Shown one piece after another: positions 52,847-61,500 of a DNA stretch of 64,000 nt. Under the pieces are notes generated by a model. That model was not told the DNA's origin. It made no database searches and saw only the letters and a program-made list of their open reading frames with translations. Source of the DNA: Achromobacter agilis (GTDB taxonomy: Bacteria > Pseudomonadota > Gammaproteobacteria > Burkholderiales > Burkholderiaceae_B); NCBI RefSeq assembly GCF_900496965.1, contig NZ_UFQB01000006.1, positions 124,001-188,000 of the forward strand. Direction: 5' to 3'. Position 1 is the stretch's first letter; the number at the start of each line of letters is the position of its first letter. Both the position numbers and the translations under genes were made by a program.

Positions 52847-54028
52847 ATGCTTCACAATGCCCTGCGCGGCGTAAAAGTCGTGGACCTGTCGCGCATCCTC
52901 GCGGGTCCCTGGTGCACCCAGAACCTGGCGGATCTTGGCGCACAGGTCATCAAGGTGGAACATCCCGAACGCGGCGACGATACGCGCGGCTGGGGGCCGC
53001 CCGACCTGCGCTCGGCGGACGGCAGCGCATCGATGTCGGCCTATTTCATGGCCTGCAACCGCGGCAAGCAATCCGTCGCCATCGATTTCTCCACGGAGGA
53101 AGGCGCGGCCCGCGTGCGGGAACTGGTGGCCGACGCCGACGTCCTGGTCGAGAACTACAAGGCAGGCGGGCTGCGCAAGTACGGGCTGGATTACGCCTCG
53201 CTCGCCCGCATCAATCCGCGCCTCGTCTATTTGTCCATCACCGGCTACGGCCAGTCCGGCCCCATGGCCGGCAAGCCCGGATACGACTACGTGTTCCAGG
53301 GCATGGGCGGGCTGATGAGCTACACCGGGCAGCCCGACGGCACGCCCGGCGCCGGGCCGCTGCGCACGGGTGTCGCGGTGGTGGACCTGATGACGGGCAT
53401 GTATGCCACGTCCGCCGTGCTGGCGGCCCTGCGGCAGCGCGACCAGACCGGGCAAGGCATGCCGCTGGATATCTGCCTGCTGGACGTCGCGGTGGCGTTG
53501 AACGCCAACCAGGGCGCCAATTACCTGGTGTCGGGCGAAGCGCCGAAGCGCAGCGGCAATGCGCATCCCAATTGCGCGCCGTACGAGGTCTTCGCCTGCG
53601 CCGACGGCCACCTGATCCTGGCCATCGGCAACGACGGCCAGTTCGCGCGATTCAGCGCCGCCGCCGGTCATCCGGAATGGGCGGCGGATGCGCGCTACAC
53701 CACCAACAGCGCGCGCCTGGCGCACATGGACAGCCTGCGGCCGTTGATCGCCGCAACGCTGGCGGGCGCCGCGCGCAAGCGCTGGACGGACGCCTTCGAC
53801 GCCGCGGGCGTGCCGTGGGGGCCGATTCACACGCTGGACGAAGTCTTCGCGCATCCGCAAGTCCTGCACCGCGGTTTGTTGCAGACCGCCACGCACCCTA
53901 CGCTGGGCGCGCTGCGCCTGGTGCGCAACCCGCTGCTGGCCGGCTCGCCGCCCGAAGCGCTGGGCGCGCCGCCGCCGCTGCTTGGCGAACACACGGAAGC
54001 TGTGCTGCCGAACTCCGCCATTCTGTAA
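52847..54028 (+). CDS. Family III CoA-transferase (CaiB/BaiF/FRC)
   Basis: A 393-residue CoA-transferase of class III. LRGVKVVDLSRILAGPWCTQ at the N terminus, VENYKAGGLRKYGLDY, LVYLSITGYGQSGPMAGKPG and the catalytic Asp in TGVAVVDLMTGMYATSAV. Such enzymes swap CoA between carboxylates and commonly activate a newly imported acid. TCACGGAGACTCT precedes the ATG. A Bug gene and an enoyl-CoA hydratase gene follow in the same direction at 19 and 12 bases, so this is an uptake-activation operon. Confidence 0.92.
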   Translation: MLHNALRGVKVVDLSRILAGPWCTQNLADLGAQVIKVEHPERGDDTRGWGPPDLRSADGSASMSAYFMACNRGKQSVAIDFSTEEGAARVRELVADADVLVENYKAGGLRKYGLDYASLARINPRLVYLSITGYGQSGPMAGKPGYDYVFQGMGGLMSYTGQPDGTPGAGPLRTGVAVVDLMTGMYATSAVLAALRQRDQTGQGMPLDICLLDVAVALNANQGANYLVSGEAPKRSGNAHPNCAPYEVFACADGHLILAIGNDGQFARFSAAAGHPEWAADARYTTNSARLAHMDSLRPLIAATLAGAARKRWTDAFDAAGVPWGPIHTLDEVFAHPQVLHRGLLQTATHPTLGALRLVRNPLLAGSPPEALGAPPPLLGEHTEAVLPNSAIL

Positions 54029-54047
54029 ATCATCCGAGGAGACAATA

Positions 54048-55019
54048 ATGAAACCCCTGCGATTCCATCTGGCCGCGGCATGCGCCTGCCTGGCCGTGCC
54101 GGCCATGGCCGCCGCCGAGTATCCCGACCGCCCCATCCGGCTGGTCGTTCCGTATGCCGTGGGCGGCACCACCGACATCATCGCCCGCGTGGTCGGCAAC
54201 AAGCTCGGCGAGCGGCTGGGCCAATCCGTCGTCATCGAAAACCGGCCCGGCGCTGGCGGCAGTATCGGTTCGGCCTATGCCGCCAAACAGCCCGCCGACG
54301 GCTATACGCTGGTGATGGCCGTCGAAAGCTCCCATGCCGTCAATCCGAACGTTTATGCAAAGAGCGCCTACGACCCGGTCAAGGATTTCGCACCCATCAG
54401 CAACCTGGCCGACGTGCCCAACGTGCTGGTGGTGAACCCTGCGCTGCCTGCGCAGGACCTGGCCGGGTTCCTGCAGCTGCTGAAAGCCAACCCGGACAAG
54501 TACGCCTTCGGCTCGTCCGGCAACGGCGGCCTGAGCCACATGAACGGCGAGCTGTTCCTGAAGACCACAGGCACCCGCATGCTGCACGTTCCCTACAAAG
54601 GATTGGGGCCGGCGCTGAACGATCTGGTGGCGGGGCAGGTGCAGGTCGTGTTCGACAACATTCCTTCTTCCAATCCGCTGATTCAGGGCCAGCGCATACG
54701 CCCGCTCGCCGTGGCCGCGAAGCTGCGGCTCAAGGTGTTGCCCGACGTGCCGACCTACGCCGAGGCCGGCCTGCCGGCGATGAACAACCCTTCGTGGTTC
54801 GGCCTGGCCGCGCCGGCCGGAACGCCGGCTCCCGTGCTGGACAAGCTGAATGCCGCCGTGCGCGAAGCGTTGGCGGATCCTGCCACCGCGGCGGCCATCG
54901 AGAAGCAGGGCGCCGTGCCCAGTCCGATGTCGCGCGACGAGTTCGGCGCGCTGATCGCGCAGTCCTACGGCCACTGGAAGACCGTGGTCGAGGAAATCAA
55001 GTTCGAGAAAATGCAGTAA
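54048..55019 (+). CDS. Bug/TctC-family periplasmic solute receptor
   Basis: A 323-residue Bug receptor. Signal peptide 1-22 (LAAACACLAVPAMAAA). Motifs EYPDRPIRLVVPYAVGGTTD, VIENRPGAGGSIGSAY, MLHVPYKGLGPALNDLVAG. CCGAGGAGACAATA before the ATG. It lies between the class III CoA-transferase and an enoyl-CoA hydratase in a tight operon, so the ligand is probably the acid handled by them. Confidence 0.93.
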   Translation: MKPLRFHLAAACACLAVPAMAAAEYPDRPIRLVVPYAVGGTTDIIARVVGNKLGERLGQSVVIENRPGAGGSIGSAYAAKQPADGYTLVMAVESSHAVNPNVYAKSAYDPVKDFAPISNLADVPNVLVVNPALPAQDLAGFLQLLKANPDKYAFGSSGNGGLSHMNGELFLKTTGTRMLHVPYKGLGPALNDLVAGQVQVVFDNIPSSNPLIQGQRIRPLAVAAKLRLKVLPDVPTYAEAGLPAMNNPSWFGLAAPAGTPAPVLDKLNAAVREALADPATAAAIEKQGAVPSPMSRDEFGALIAQSYGHWKTVVEEIKFEKMQ

Positions 55020-55031
55020 CAAGGAACCCTT

Positions 55032-55823
55032 ATGAGCACCAAGACCTTTACCGTTCCCCATGCCCACGCCGACATCGACGCGTCCGGCATCGCCACCCTG
55101 ACCATGCAGGACGCCGGCGCGCTGAACATCCTGAGCACGCCGGTCATCGACGGCCTCCGGGAGGCGCTGGCGTGCCTGCGCGACGACGACTCGGTGCGCG
55201 TGCTGGTATTGCGCGGCGCAAGCGACCGCGCCTTCGTGGCCGGCGCCGACATCGCGGAAATGGCCGCGCTGGACGAACACAAGGCGCAGCGCTTCATCTC
55301 GAATCTGCGCGACCTCTGCAACGCGGTCCGCCATTTCCCTGTGCCCGTCATTGCGCGCATTCCGGGCTGGTGCCTGGGCGGCGGCCTGGAATTCGCCCTG
55401 GCGTGCGACCTGCGCATCAGCGCCGACCACGCCCAGTTCGGCATGCCCGAGGTGAAGGTGGGGATCCCCTCGGTGATCCACGCCGCGCTCATGCCGCAGC
55501 TGATCGGCGCCGCCAATAGCGCCTGGATGCTGCTGACCGGCGAACTGATCGACGCGCGCCGCGCGCTGGACTGGGGCCTGGTGAACGCCGCGGTGCCCCA
55601 GGCCGACCTGGACGCGGCCGTGCGCAAGCTGGCCGAAGGCTTCGCCGCGCTCGGCCCGGCGGCGCTGCGCCAGCAGAAGAAGCTGTTGCGCCGCTGGGAG
55701 ACGATGTCGGTGGACGAGGCGATCGAGGACAGCGTGGCGGAATTCGGGGCCGCCTTCAATACCGGCGAGCCCCAGAAGTTCATGAACGCGTTTCTGGAAA
55801 GCAAGCGCCGCGCAAAAGCGTGA
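55032..55823 (+). CDS. Enoyl-CoA hydratase/isomerase family protein
   Basis: A 263-residue crotonase-fold enzyme. Oxyanion-hole motifs: RGASDRAFVAGADIAEMAAL and IPGWCLGGGLEFALACDLRI. One catalytic Glu is in FGMPEVKVGIPSVIHAAL (Glu at the EVKVG position); the second site reads Ser-Val where many hydratases have Glu, so it could be a decarboxylase or isomerase instead. AAGGAACCCTT precedes the ATG. Last gene of the CoA-transferase operon. Confidence 0.88.
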   Translation: MSTKTFTVPHAHADIDASGIATLTMQDAGALNILSTPVIDGLREALACLRDDDSVRVLVLRGASDRAFVAGADIAEMAALDEHKAQRFISNLRDLCNAVRHFPVPVIARIPGWCLGGGLEFALACDLRISADHAQFGMPEVKVGIPSVIHAALMPQLIGAANSAWMLLTGELIDARRALDWGLVNAAVPQADLDAAVRKLAEGFAALGPAALRQQKKLLRRWETMSVDEAIEDSVAEFGAAFNTGEPQKFMNAFLESKRRAKA

Positions 55824-55890
55824 TGGCGTCTCCGTCGCCAAGGCGCCGGCCTGGGTCCGTCCCGGGAGGGGGCTAATGGGGACGCATAAA

Positions 55891-55947
55891 GCCTGAACGA
55901 TCAGGCGGGGACGCCGTTGGAACTTTCCTCGGCGTCCCGTTACTTAG
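55891..55947 (+). promoter_or_regulatory. Candidate ECF-sigma (HrpL/BtrS-type) promoter and hairpins
   Basis: GGAAC at 55919-55923 is followed after 16 bases by TTACTTA at 55940-55946, partly matching the HrpL-type box GGAACC-N15/16-CCACNNA (GGAAC and ACnnA fit, CC does not). The spacer carries half of an 8-bp inverted repeat GGGACGCC/GGCGTCCC (55908-55938). A second small hairpin, GCCTGA-ACGA-TCAGGC, lies at 55891-55906. If transcription starts near 55952, the effector must begin at the ATG 56011. Confidence 0.4.
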
Positions 55948-56010
55948 ACCATGAGCCTGGCGGGCCAGTCCGCGCCCGTCGCCCTTCGAACATTGATTCA
56001 CGGGAACGCC

Positions 56011-57984
56011 ATGGTTACGCAAGTGCAGGGAGCATCGGGTCAATTTCAAACGAGTCTGCTCGCCAGCATCGGGAATCAGTTCCAGAACTTCGCCGCGGCG
56101 ATCGGGCAGGGGCTGAGCCGCGTCCTGGCCCAGGCGCAGGGCGCTCCCGTCCCCCAGTTCGGCCAGCGCTATGCTCCGGTCAATGGCAATGCTTTCCAGG
56201 GCAACGTGGCCGGGTACCGGGTCATGGGCGACAAGGCGAAGGGCGTCGAACCGGGTTTCATCGCCAAGCGCGACTGGACCCCTGGCGATGCTGCCAAGCT
56301 GCAGAATCCGCAGCACAAATTCCATGCCAAGGCCCTGGAGCTGGCGACGGGCTGGCTCGCCGCGAATCCCCAGCCGCAAGCGCCCAGCGACCAGGCCCTG
56401 GATGCCATGCTGCAGCGGGCGCTGGCGGTCATCGCCGGATCCGGTTCGCCCCATGCCGAATCCGCCGCCGAACTGCTGGAGCCCGATACGGACGGGGCCG
56501 CGCCGAACGTGTTGGCGGGCTTGCGGGCCAACAATGGCCTGGATGCCGGATTCGAGGCTGAGCTGGCCAGGGAACTGGTGCAGGAAGCCTTCGCCGGCAG
56601 CACGCAGACGGCCGACGCTACCCGCGCCGGCCAGGCCAACGAAATGCTGGACCGGCTGCGCCAGGGTGTCATGGACGCCATGCCGAAGTTCAACAAGAAC
56701 CACTACATCAAGCTGGATTACTACGAAGCCGACAAGTCCGGGGACAAGTACCAGATTCCCCTCGACAAGTCGAAAGGCGTGCTGCACCGCTGGTACACGG
56801 GCGCTACCGCCAAGGACCGCAACGAAGGGGCGGTGCGCGAGGCGCTGGCCAACGACCTGATGCGCAGCCTGGGCATCCAGAGCCAGAAGCTCAAGATCGT
56901 GGAAGGCCAATACGCGGACGGCACGCCCAAGCTCATGCTGGACGGCACGCACGTGGACGGCGCGAACGGAAACTCTTTCAGCGACTTCGACGGCAAGCCC
57001 TTGCGCGGGGAGCGCTATCTGAAGGACGGCGTGCTGGTGCGCAATACGCAGGCACAGGGCGACGCGCCTGGCGTCTTCAGCGGGCCGCCGAGGCTGGATC
57101 CCACCATGGTGGAGTTTGGGCGTAACAAGATCTTGCTGTTGCTGATGGCCGACCGCGACGCGCTCGGCTCCAAGGGCGGCAACAAGGGCTACGTAGGCAA
57201 TACCTTCGTGGGCATCGACCCCGGCCATGCGCTGGAAGGCGACCTGTTGGGCCGGCGCGGTGACATCAGATCCGATTTTTCGTTCAAGCAGCCTGGCGTC
57301 GTTCCGGGCCAGGGCTACAAGAACTTCACCATGTTCGACCAAAGCACGCTGTCCGAGAAGATGGAGGGCGTGCGCCAGATCGCCAGATTGAGGGAGTCCG
57401 GCGCCGACGGCCAGCTGTTCGACCTGTACTCCCAGCAATTCGGCAATGCGCGGCCCGCTGCCGCTAATTTCGACCAGCACATCCAGAACATCAAGGCGCA
57501 ATACGAGGGGCGCCGCGACGACATCCTGCAGATTTTCCAGGAACGGCTGGCCGTGGACGATTTCGATTTTGGCGTGGCGCCCGCCAGTGACGCTCACACG
57601 AGCCTGCGCGACGTTTCCCTCAACCTGCTCGACGGCCTGGAAAAGTTCACCTCTCCCACGACCTCGAAGACCTCCAGCGGCATCCAACTCCTTTATCCGC
57701 AGATCACCGATTCCGCGAAACGCAAGGAATGGCATATCGGCCAGGACGCCGCTACCAACGAGGTGGTGTTTACGTGCCCCGCATCGAAGAGCGACGTCGC
57801 CAAGATGCGCAACGACCTTCAGCGCTATCTCCAGCCGATCATCGGGCGGAATGAGGACTTTCTGCAGATTTCCCCCGATAGAACGGTGCTTTCGCTGCGC
57901 GTGCCCGTGGATAGGCTGGCGGACTTCGGCGGGATGCTGTCCTCCCGTTCCATCATCGAGCACAAGCACCCATCGCGCACCTAA
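56011..57984 (+). CDS. Candidate type III secretion effector
   Basis: A 657-residue protein (677 if started at ATG 55951) with no signal peptide or membrane span. Its N terminus is Ser/Gln/Ala-rich and amphipathic (MVTQVQGASGQFQTSLLASI), as in type III effectors, and two CesT-like chaperone genes follow at once. The middle holds HYIKLDYYEADKSGDKYQIP (Lys 234), NEGAVREALANDLMRSLGI (Glu 272), MADRDALGSKGGNKGYVGN (381-397) and TFVGIDPGHALEG (Asp 403), a pattern like the D-x-x-x-x-N ... D-x-G core of PI3/4-kinase-like or HipA-like folds. Size and setting recall Bordetella BteA, but I cannot confirm homology. Foreign to the flanking catabolic genes. Confidence 0.65.
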   Translation: MVTQVQGASGQFQTSLLASIGNQFQNFAAAIGQGLSRVLAQAQGAPVPQFGQRYAPVNGNAFQGNVAGYRVMGDKAKGVEPGFIAKRDWTPGDAAKLQNPQHKFHAKALELATGWLAANPQPQAPSDQALDAMLQRALAVIAGSGSPHAESAAELLEPDTDGAAPNVLAGLRANNGLDAGFEAELARELVQEAFAGSTQTADATRAGQANEMLDRLRQGVMDAMPKFNKNHYIKLDYYEADKSGDKYQIPLDKSKGVLHRWYTGATAKDRNEGAVREALANDLMRSLGIQSQKLKIVEGQYADGTPKLMLDGTHVDGANGNSFSDFDGKPLRGERYLKDGVLVRNTQAQGDAPGVFSGPPRLDPTMVEFGRNKILLLLMADRDALGSKGGNKGYVGNTFVGIDPGHALEGDLLGRRGDIRSDFSFKQPGVVPGQGYKNFTMFDQSTLSEKMEGVRQIARLRESGADGQLFDLYSQQFGNARPAAANFDQHIQNIKAQYEGRRDDILQIFQERLAVDDFDFGVAPASDAHTSLRDVSLNLLDGLEKFTSPTTSKTSSGIQLLYPQITDSAKRKEWHIGQDAATNEVVFTCPASKSDVAKMRNDLQRYLQPIIGRNEDFLQISPDRTVLSLRVPVDRLADFGGMLSSRSIIEHKHPSRT

Positions 57985-57995
57985 AGGAAATCAGC

Positions 57996-58466
57996 ATGTC
58001 CATCTCTCTGCCCGCAAAATTGGCCGCCATGGCAAAGGCCATTGGCCAGGACGACACGCTTTTTGACGAGCACGGCGCGGGAGCGCTGCTTGTCGATGGC
58101 ATTACCCTGCTCCTGCAGTATTTCGTCGAAGGCGAGGTACAGGTGCTGGTGCTGGCCGCCGACCTGGGCGCCGTGGCGCCGGAGGCGCGCGCCCGTATCT
58201 ACCCCCTGATGCTGGCGGGCAATACCTCCTGGCGTTCGGTCGCAGGTGGCGCGCTGGCCCTGGACGATACGCGGCATCACGCGATGCTGATGTTGCGCCT
58301 GGATCTTGCCGACCTGGACGATGACGCGCTGGCGGGCAGGCTCCACGCTTTCAGCGACGCCGCCATGAGCTGGCGCGCCCGTCTCGAGCTGCCGCGCAAT
58401 GCGAGCCAGGCCCAGCCCGCCATGCAGCCCGAGCAGCCGGTCTTCGCGCCGGCCAATTTCGCCTGA
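57996..58466 (+). CDS. Class I type III secretion chaperone (CesT family) 1
   Basis: A 156-residue acidic protein with the CesT/SycE pattern: FDEHGAGALLVDGITLLLQY, VQVLVLAADLGAVAPEARAR, YPLMLAGNTSWRSVAGGALA and LDDTRHHAMLMLRLDLADL, then a W-containing helix (AAMSWRARLELP). Such dimers hold an effector N terminus partly unfolded for secretion. A Gln/Pro-rich tail follows. TAAAGGAAATCAGC precedes the ATG; it starts 11 bases after the effector gene, so the effector is the likely client. Confidence 0.75.
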   Translation: MSISLPAKLAAMAKAIGQDDTLFDEHGAGALLVDGITLLLQYFVEGEVQVLVLAADLGAVAPEARARIYPLMLAGNTSWRSVAGGALALDDTRHHAMLMLRLDLADLDDDALAGRLHAFSDAAMSWRARLELPRNASQAQPAMQPEQPVFAPANFA

Positions 58467-58503
58467 TCTTCCGGCCTGACTCCTTCGCCAAACGCGCCGC
58501 CCC

Positions 58504-58890
58504 ATGAACATCGACACATTTCTTGCACTGGTCCACACTTATTGCACGCAGGCCGGCTTGCCGCCCGCCGCCCTCGAGAATGAACATTGCGTGCTCCTGC
58601 CGCAGCCCGGGCAGGCGGTGATACTCGCCTGGGACGCGGAGGAAGAAGAGGTGCTGGTGCTGGCCCCCGTGGGCTCGGAGCCGGTAGCGCTGGATGGAGA
58701 GTCCGCCGCCGAACTGCTGCGGGATGCCTACCTGGGGCAGAACCTGGCCGGCGCCGCCGCCGGCATCGATCCCCAGACGGGCGGCCTGGTCCTGTGGCGC
58801 CGCCTGCCCGCCTATGGCCTTACCGCCGACCGGCTGGCGCGCAGCATCCAGCGCACCATCGTCGCGGCGCAGGCTTGCCAGGGCAATTGA
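58504..58890 (+). CDS. Class I type III secretion chaperone (CesT family) 2
   Basis: A 128-residue acidic protein with a second, different CesT-type pattern: PPAALENEHCVLLPQPGQAV, AEEEEVLVLAPVGSEPV, AELLRDAYLGQNLAGAAAG, DPQTGGLVLWRRLPAYGL. It is little like chaperone 1 in sequence, so the two could form a heterodimer on one effector or serve different clients. 37 bases behind chaperone 1; the ribosome site is weak. Last gene of the cassette, convergent with a LysR gene. Confidence 0.68.
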   Translation: MNIDTFLALVHTYCTQAGLPPAALENEHCVLLPQPGQAVILAWDAEEEEVLVLAPVGSEPVALDGESAAELLRDAYLGQNLAGAAAGIDPQTGGLVLWRRLPAYGLTADRLARSIQRTIVAAQACQGN

Positions 58891-58911
58891 ACCGCTTGTG
58901 CGGGAAGACGT

Positions 58912-59826
58912 TCAGTCCGGTTCGCGCGTGGCCGCCACGATAGGGTCGTCCAGCAGGTATTCGGCCACTTGCTCGACGAAAGGCGAGGGCGGCACGCCGG
59001 CCTGGGTGACGAGCGTCAGCTCGCGCAGCGCCCAGGGCTCGCGCAGGGCCACGGCCGCGATCCGCTCTTCGCGCAGCGCAGCGGCCGCGACGCTGCGCGG
59101 CACCAAGGATACGCCCACGCCGGCCTCCACCATGGACAGCACTGCGTCGAAGGTATGCACGTGGATGCGCACTTTGGGCGTCTTGCCGGCCAGCTTCGCC
59201 ATGTCGCGCAGGAAAATATAGTTGCTGCTGGTCCGGCTCATGCAGACGAAGTCCAGGTCCAGCACGGCCGGGAAGCGCACCGGCGAGCTCTCCACCATGG
59301 GGTGGTTCAACGGCGCTGCGATGATCAGCTCGTCGACCGCATAGCGTGTCGCGTTGACGCCGGCGGACTTGGCCCGGCCGGCGAAGATTCCGATGTCGGC
59401 CTCCTGGCCGGCGATGGCGGCTTCGATGGTGTTGCTGGACCGCTCTTCGAGCAGGATGTTGACGTTGGGGTTGGCCGACAGAAAACGGCTCAGGCTGGGC
59501 ACGATGAATCCGTTGAGCGAGCTGCTGTTGGCGAACAGCTTGACGCTGCCCTTCAGCCCGCTGGCGAAGCCGCTGACCTCCCCGTGCATGCGTTCGACCC
59601 CTGCCAGGAGCGAACGCACGTGCTTGAGGACAAAGGCGCCTTCCGGCGTGAGCTCCATGCCGCGCGCCTCGCGCTTGAACAGCGGCACGCCCATCGCGAA
59701 CTCCAGGTTCTTCAGGCGATAGCTGGCCGACGAGGCGGTCAGGTGGACCGCGTTGGCTCCGCCGGACAGGCTTTTTGCCTCGGCGATCGCGAGAAACAGG
59801 CGGAGATCGGTCAGTTCGTAGCGCAT
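58912..59826 (-). CDS. LysR-family transcriptional regulator
   Basis: A 304-residue LysR regulator. Helix-turn-helix at residues 1-62 (LRLFLAIAEAKSLSGGANAV, TASSASYRLKNLEFAMG), then a periplasmic-binding-like effector domain from about 90 (NVNILLEERSSNTIEAAIAG, VLSMVEAGVGVSLVPRSVAA). The coinducer is unknown. It converges on the effector-chaperone cassette, with a 21-base gap, so it is not an obvious activator of it. Confidence 0.9.
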   Translation of the reverse strand: MRYELTDLRLFLAIAEAKSLSGGANAVHLTASSASYRLKNLEFAMGVPLFKREARGMELTPEGAFVLKHVRSLLAGVERMHGEVSGFASGLKGSVKLFANSSSLNGFIVPSLSRFLSANPNVNILLEERSSNTIEAAIAGQEADIGIFAGRAKSAGVNATRYAVDELIIAAPLNHPMVESSPVRFPAVLDLDFVCMSRTSSNYIFLRDMAKLAGKTPKVRIHVHTFDAVLSMVEAGVGVSLVPRSVAAAALREERIAAVALREPWALRELTLVTQAGVPPSPFVEQVAEYLLDDPIVAATREPD

Positions 59827-59858
59827 CGCGCAAGATTACCGTAGATGGGCAGGCAGCG

Positions 59859-61316
59859 TCACAGATAAGGGGTTGCCAGCCAGATCACCTTGTTGCGCAG
59901 GCGTTTGGCGAATGGCGCTTGCTGCAGGCCTTCCAGCGTTTCGCGCTTGGCTCCGCCGATCAGTTCGTCTACCCGTGCGGCGATCCAGCGCGCTACGGCG
60001 GGGTCGTAGATTTCGGTATCCAGCTCGAAGTTCAGCCGCAGGCTGCGGGGATCCAGATTGGACGACCCCACATAGGCCCAAGCGTCGTCCACCGTCATCA
60101 GCTTGGAATGGTCGAACGCGCCGTGCGAGCGCCAGACCCGGCAGCCCGTGCGCACCACCTGGTCCAGTTGCGCCGTCATCGCGTAGTCGACCAGCCGCAG
60201 ATTGTTCTTGCCCGGGATGACGATATCCACGACCACCCCGCGGCGCGCGGCGGTCGCCAGCGCGCCGATCAGCGTCTGGTCGGGCAGGAAATAGGGCGAC
60301 TGGATGCGGACGTGACGCTGCGCCACGGCGAGCGCGCCCAGCAGCATATTGTGCGAACTGCCCAGCGCGCGGTCCGGGCCGGACGGCACGCAGCGCATCG
60401 GCACGCTCCCGATGCGCGGCATGGCGCTGGGATCGAACCAGGGTTTGGCCGGGAGCGATTCGTGCGTGGTGAAGTTCCAGTCGTGCGCGAACACCGACAT
60501 CAGTTGCGTCACGATCGGCCCTTCCACCCGAAAGTGCGTGTCGCGGTTGGTCGTGGCGCCGGCCAGGGCGCTTACGAAGGCGGCACGCACATTCATGCCG
60601 CCGGTGAAGCCCACCCGGCCGTCGATGACCAGCACCTTGCGGTGGCTGCGCAGATTGGCGTAGGGCATGCGCAGCACGCCCAGCGGGTTGGTCATGAAGC
60701 GCGCCACCGGCACGCCGCCCCGGGCCAGCATGCGGACGATGGGAGGGCGGGAGTACTTGGAGCCGATGGCGTCGATCAGCACGCGCACCTCCACGCCGCG
60801 CGCTTGCGCCTCGATCAGGGCCTGGGCCATTTCGCGCCCGATCGGGTCGTTGTCGAAGATATAGCTCTGCATCGCCACGGCATGGCGCGCGTCGCGGATC
60901 GCCTGCAGCATGGCGGGATAGGCCTCGTCGCCGCCGGCCAGGGGCTGCACCGCATTGCCGCCCAGCAGGCGGAACCGGCTGACGCGGTCGCCCAGCACCT
61001 TCAGCGACGCGAACTGTGGTCCGGAGATCGGCGCCACGTCCACGGGCGCCGTCTCGACCTGTTCCGCATCCACCACCATCGCTTCGTCGCGTTGCTGCGA
61101 CAGCCGAGTCTTGCGGATGCGGTTGATCCCGGCCACGAAATAGAACAAGGCCCCGAACAACGGCGAGAACAGTGCCACCCCAACCCAGCCGATGGCCGCC
61201 CGCACGTCCTGTTTGGTCATTGCGGCATGCACCGCCGCGCCCGTCCCGGCCACGATGCTGATGGCAAATACCAGATGGGGCCAGTAATCGATCAAAATAG
61301 CGTGTATGCGGTCCAT
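59859..61316 (-). CDS. Cardiolipin synthase / phospholipase D-family enzyme
   Basis: A 485-residue ClsA-type protein. Two N-terminal membrane spans (WPHLVFAISIVAGTGAAVHA and AIGWVGVALFSPLFGALFYF), then two PLD domains with HKD motifs: SHRKVLVIDGRVGFTGGMN near residue 226 and DHSKLMTVDDAWAYVGSSNL near residue 400. It joins two phosphatidylglycerol molecules to cardiolipin, or phosphatidylethanolamine with phosphatidylglycerol. Start ATG 61316; ribosome site weak. Confidence 0.9.
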   Translation of the reverse strand: MDRIHAILIDYWPHLVFAISIVAGTGAAVHAAMTKQDVRAAIGWVGVALFSPLFGALFYFVAGINRIRKTRLSQQRDEAMVVDAEQVETAPVDVAPISGPQFASLKVLGDRVSRFRLLGGNAVQPLAGGDEAYPAMLQAIRDARHAVAMQSYIFDNDPIGREMAQALIEAQARGVEVRVLIDAIGSKYSRPPIVRMLARGGVPVARFMTNPLGVLRMPYANLRSHRKVLVIDGRVGFTGGMNVRAAFVSALAGATTNRDTHFRVEGPIVTQLMSVFAHDWNFTTHESLPAKPWFDPSAMPRIGSVPMRCVPSGPDRALGSSHNMLLGALAVAQRHVRIQSPYFLPDQTLIGALATAARRGVVVDIVIPGKNNLRLVDYAMTAQLDQVVRTGCRVWRSHGAFDHSKLMTVDDAWAYVGSSNLDPRSLRLNFELDTEIYDPAVARWIAARVDELIGGAKRETLEGLQQAPFAKRLRNKVIWLATPYL

Positions 61317-61500
61317 GGCGATGGCGTAAGCGACAGCCTCCAGAGGGGAACAATGCGCAAGGATATCAAGGCGGCACAGCCTGGCAAGTCGGGCGCCGCC
61401 GCCCGCTTTTACATCGCCTTAAAAAACGTGCTAGAATTCGGCCTCTTCGTTGATGACCTTCTCATTTCAAGGCGGCGCAGCGAAGAAAGCAGGACCAGTG

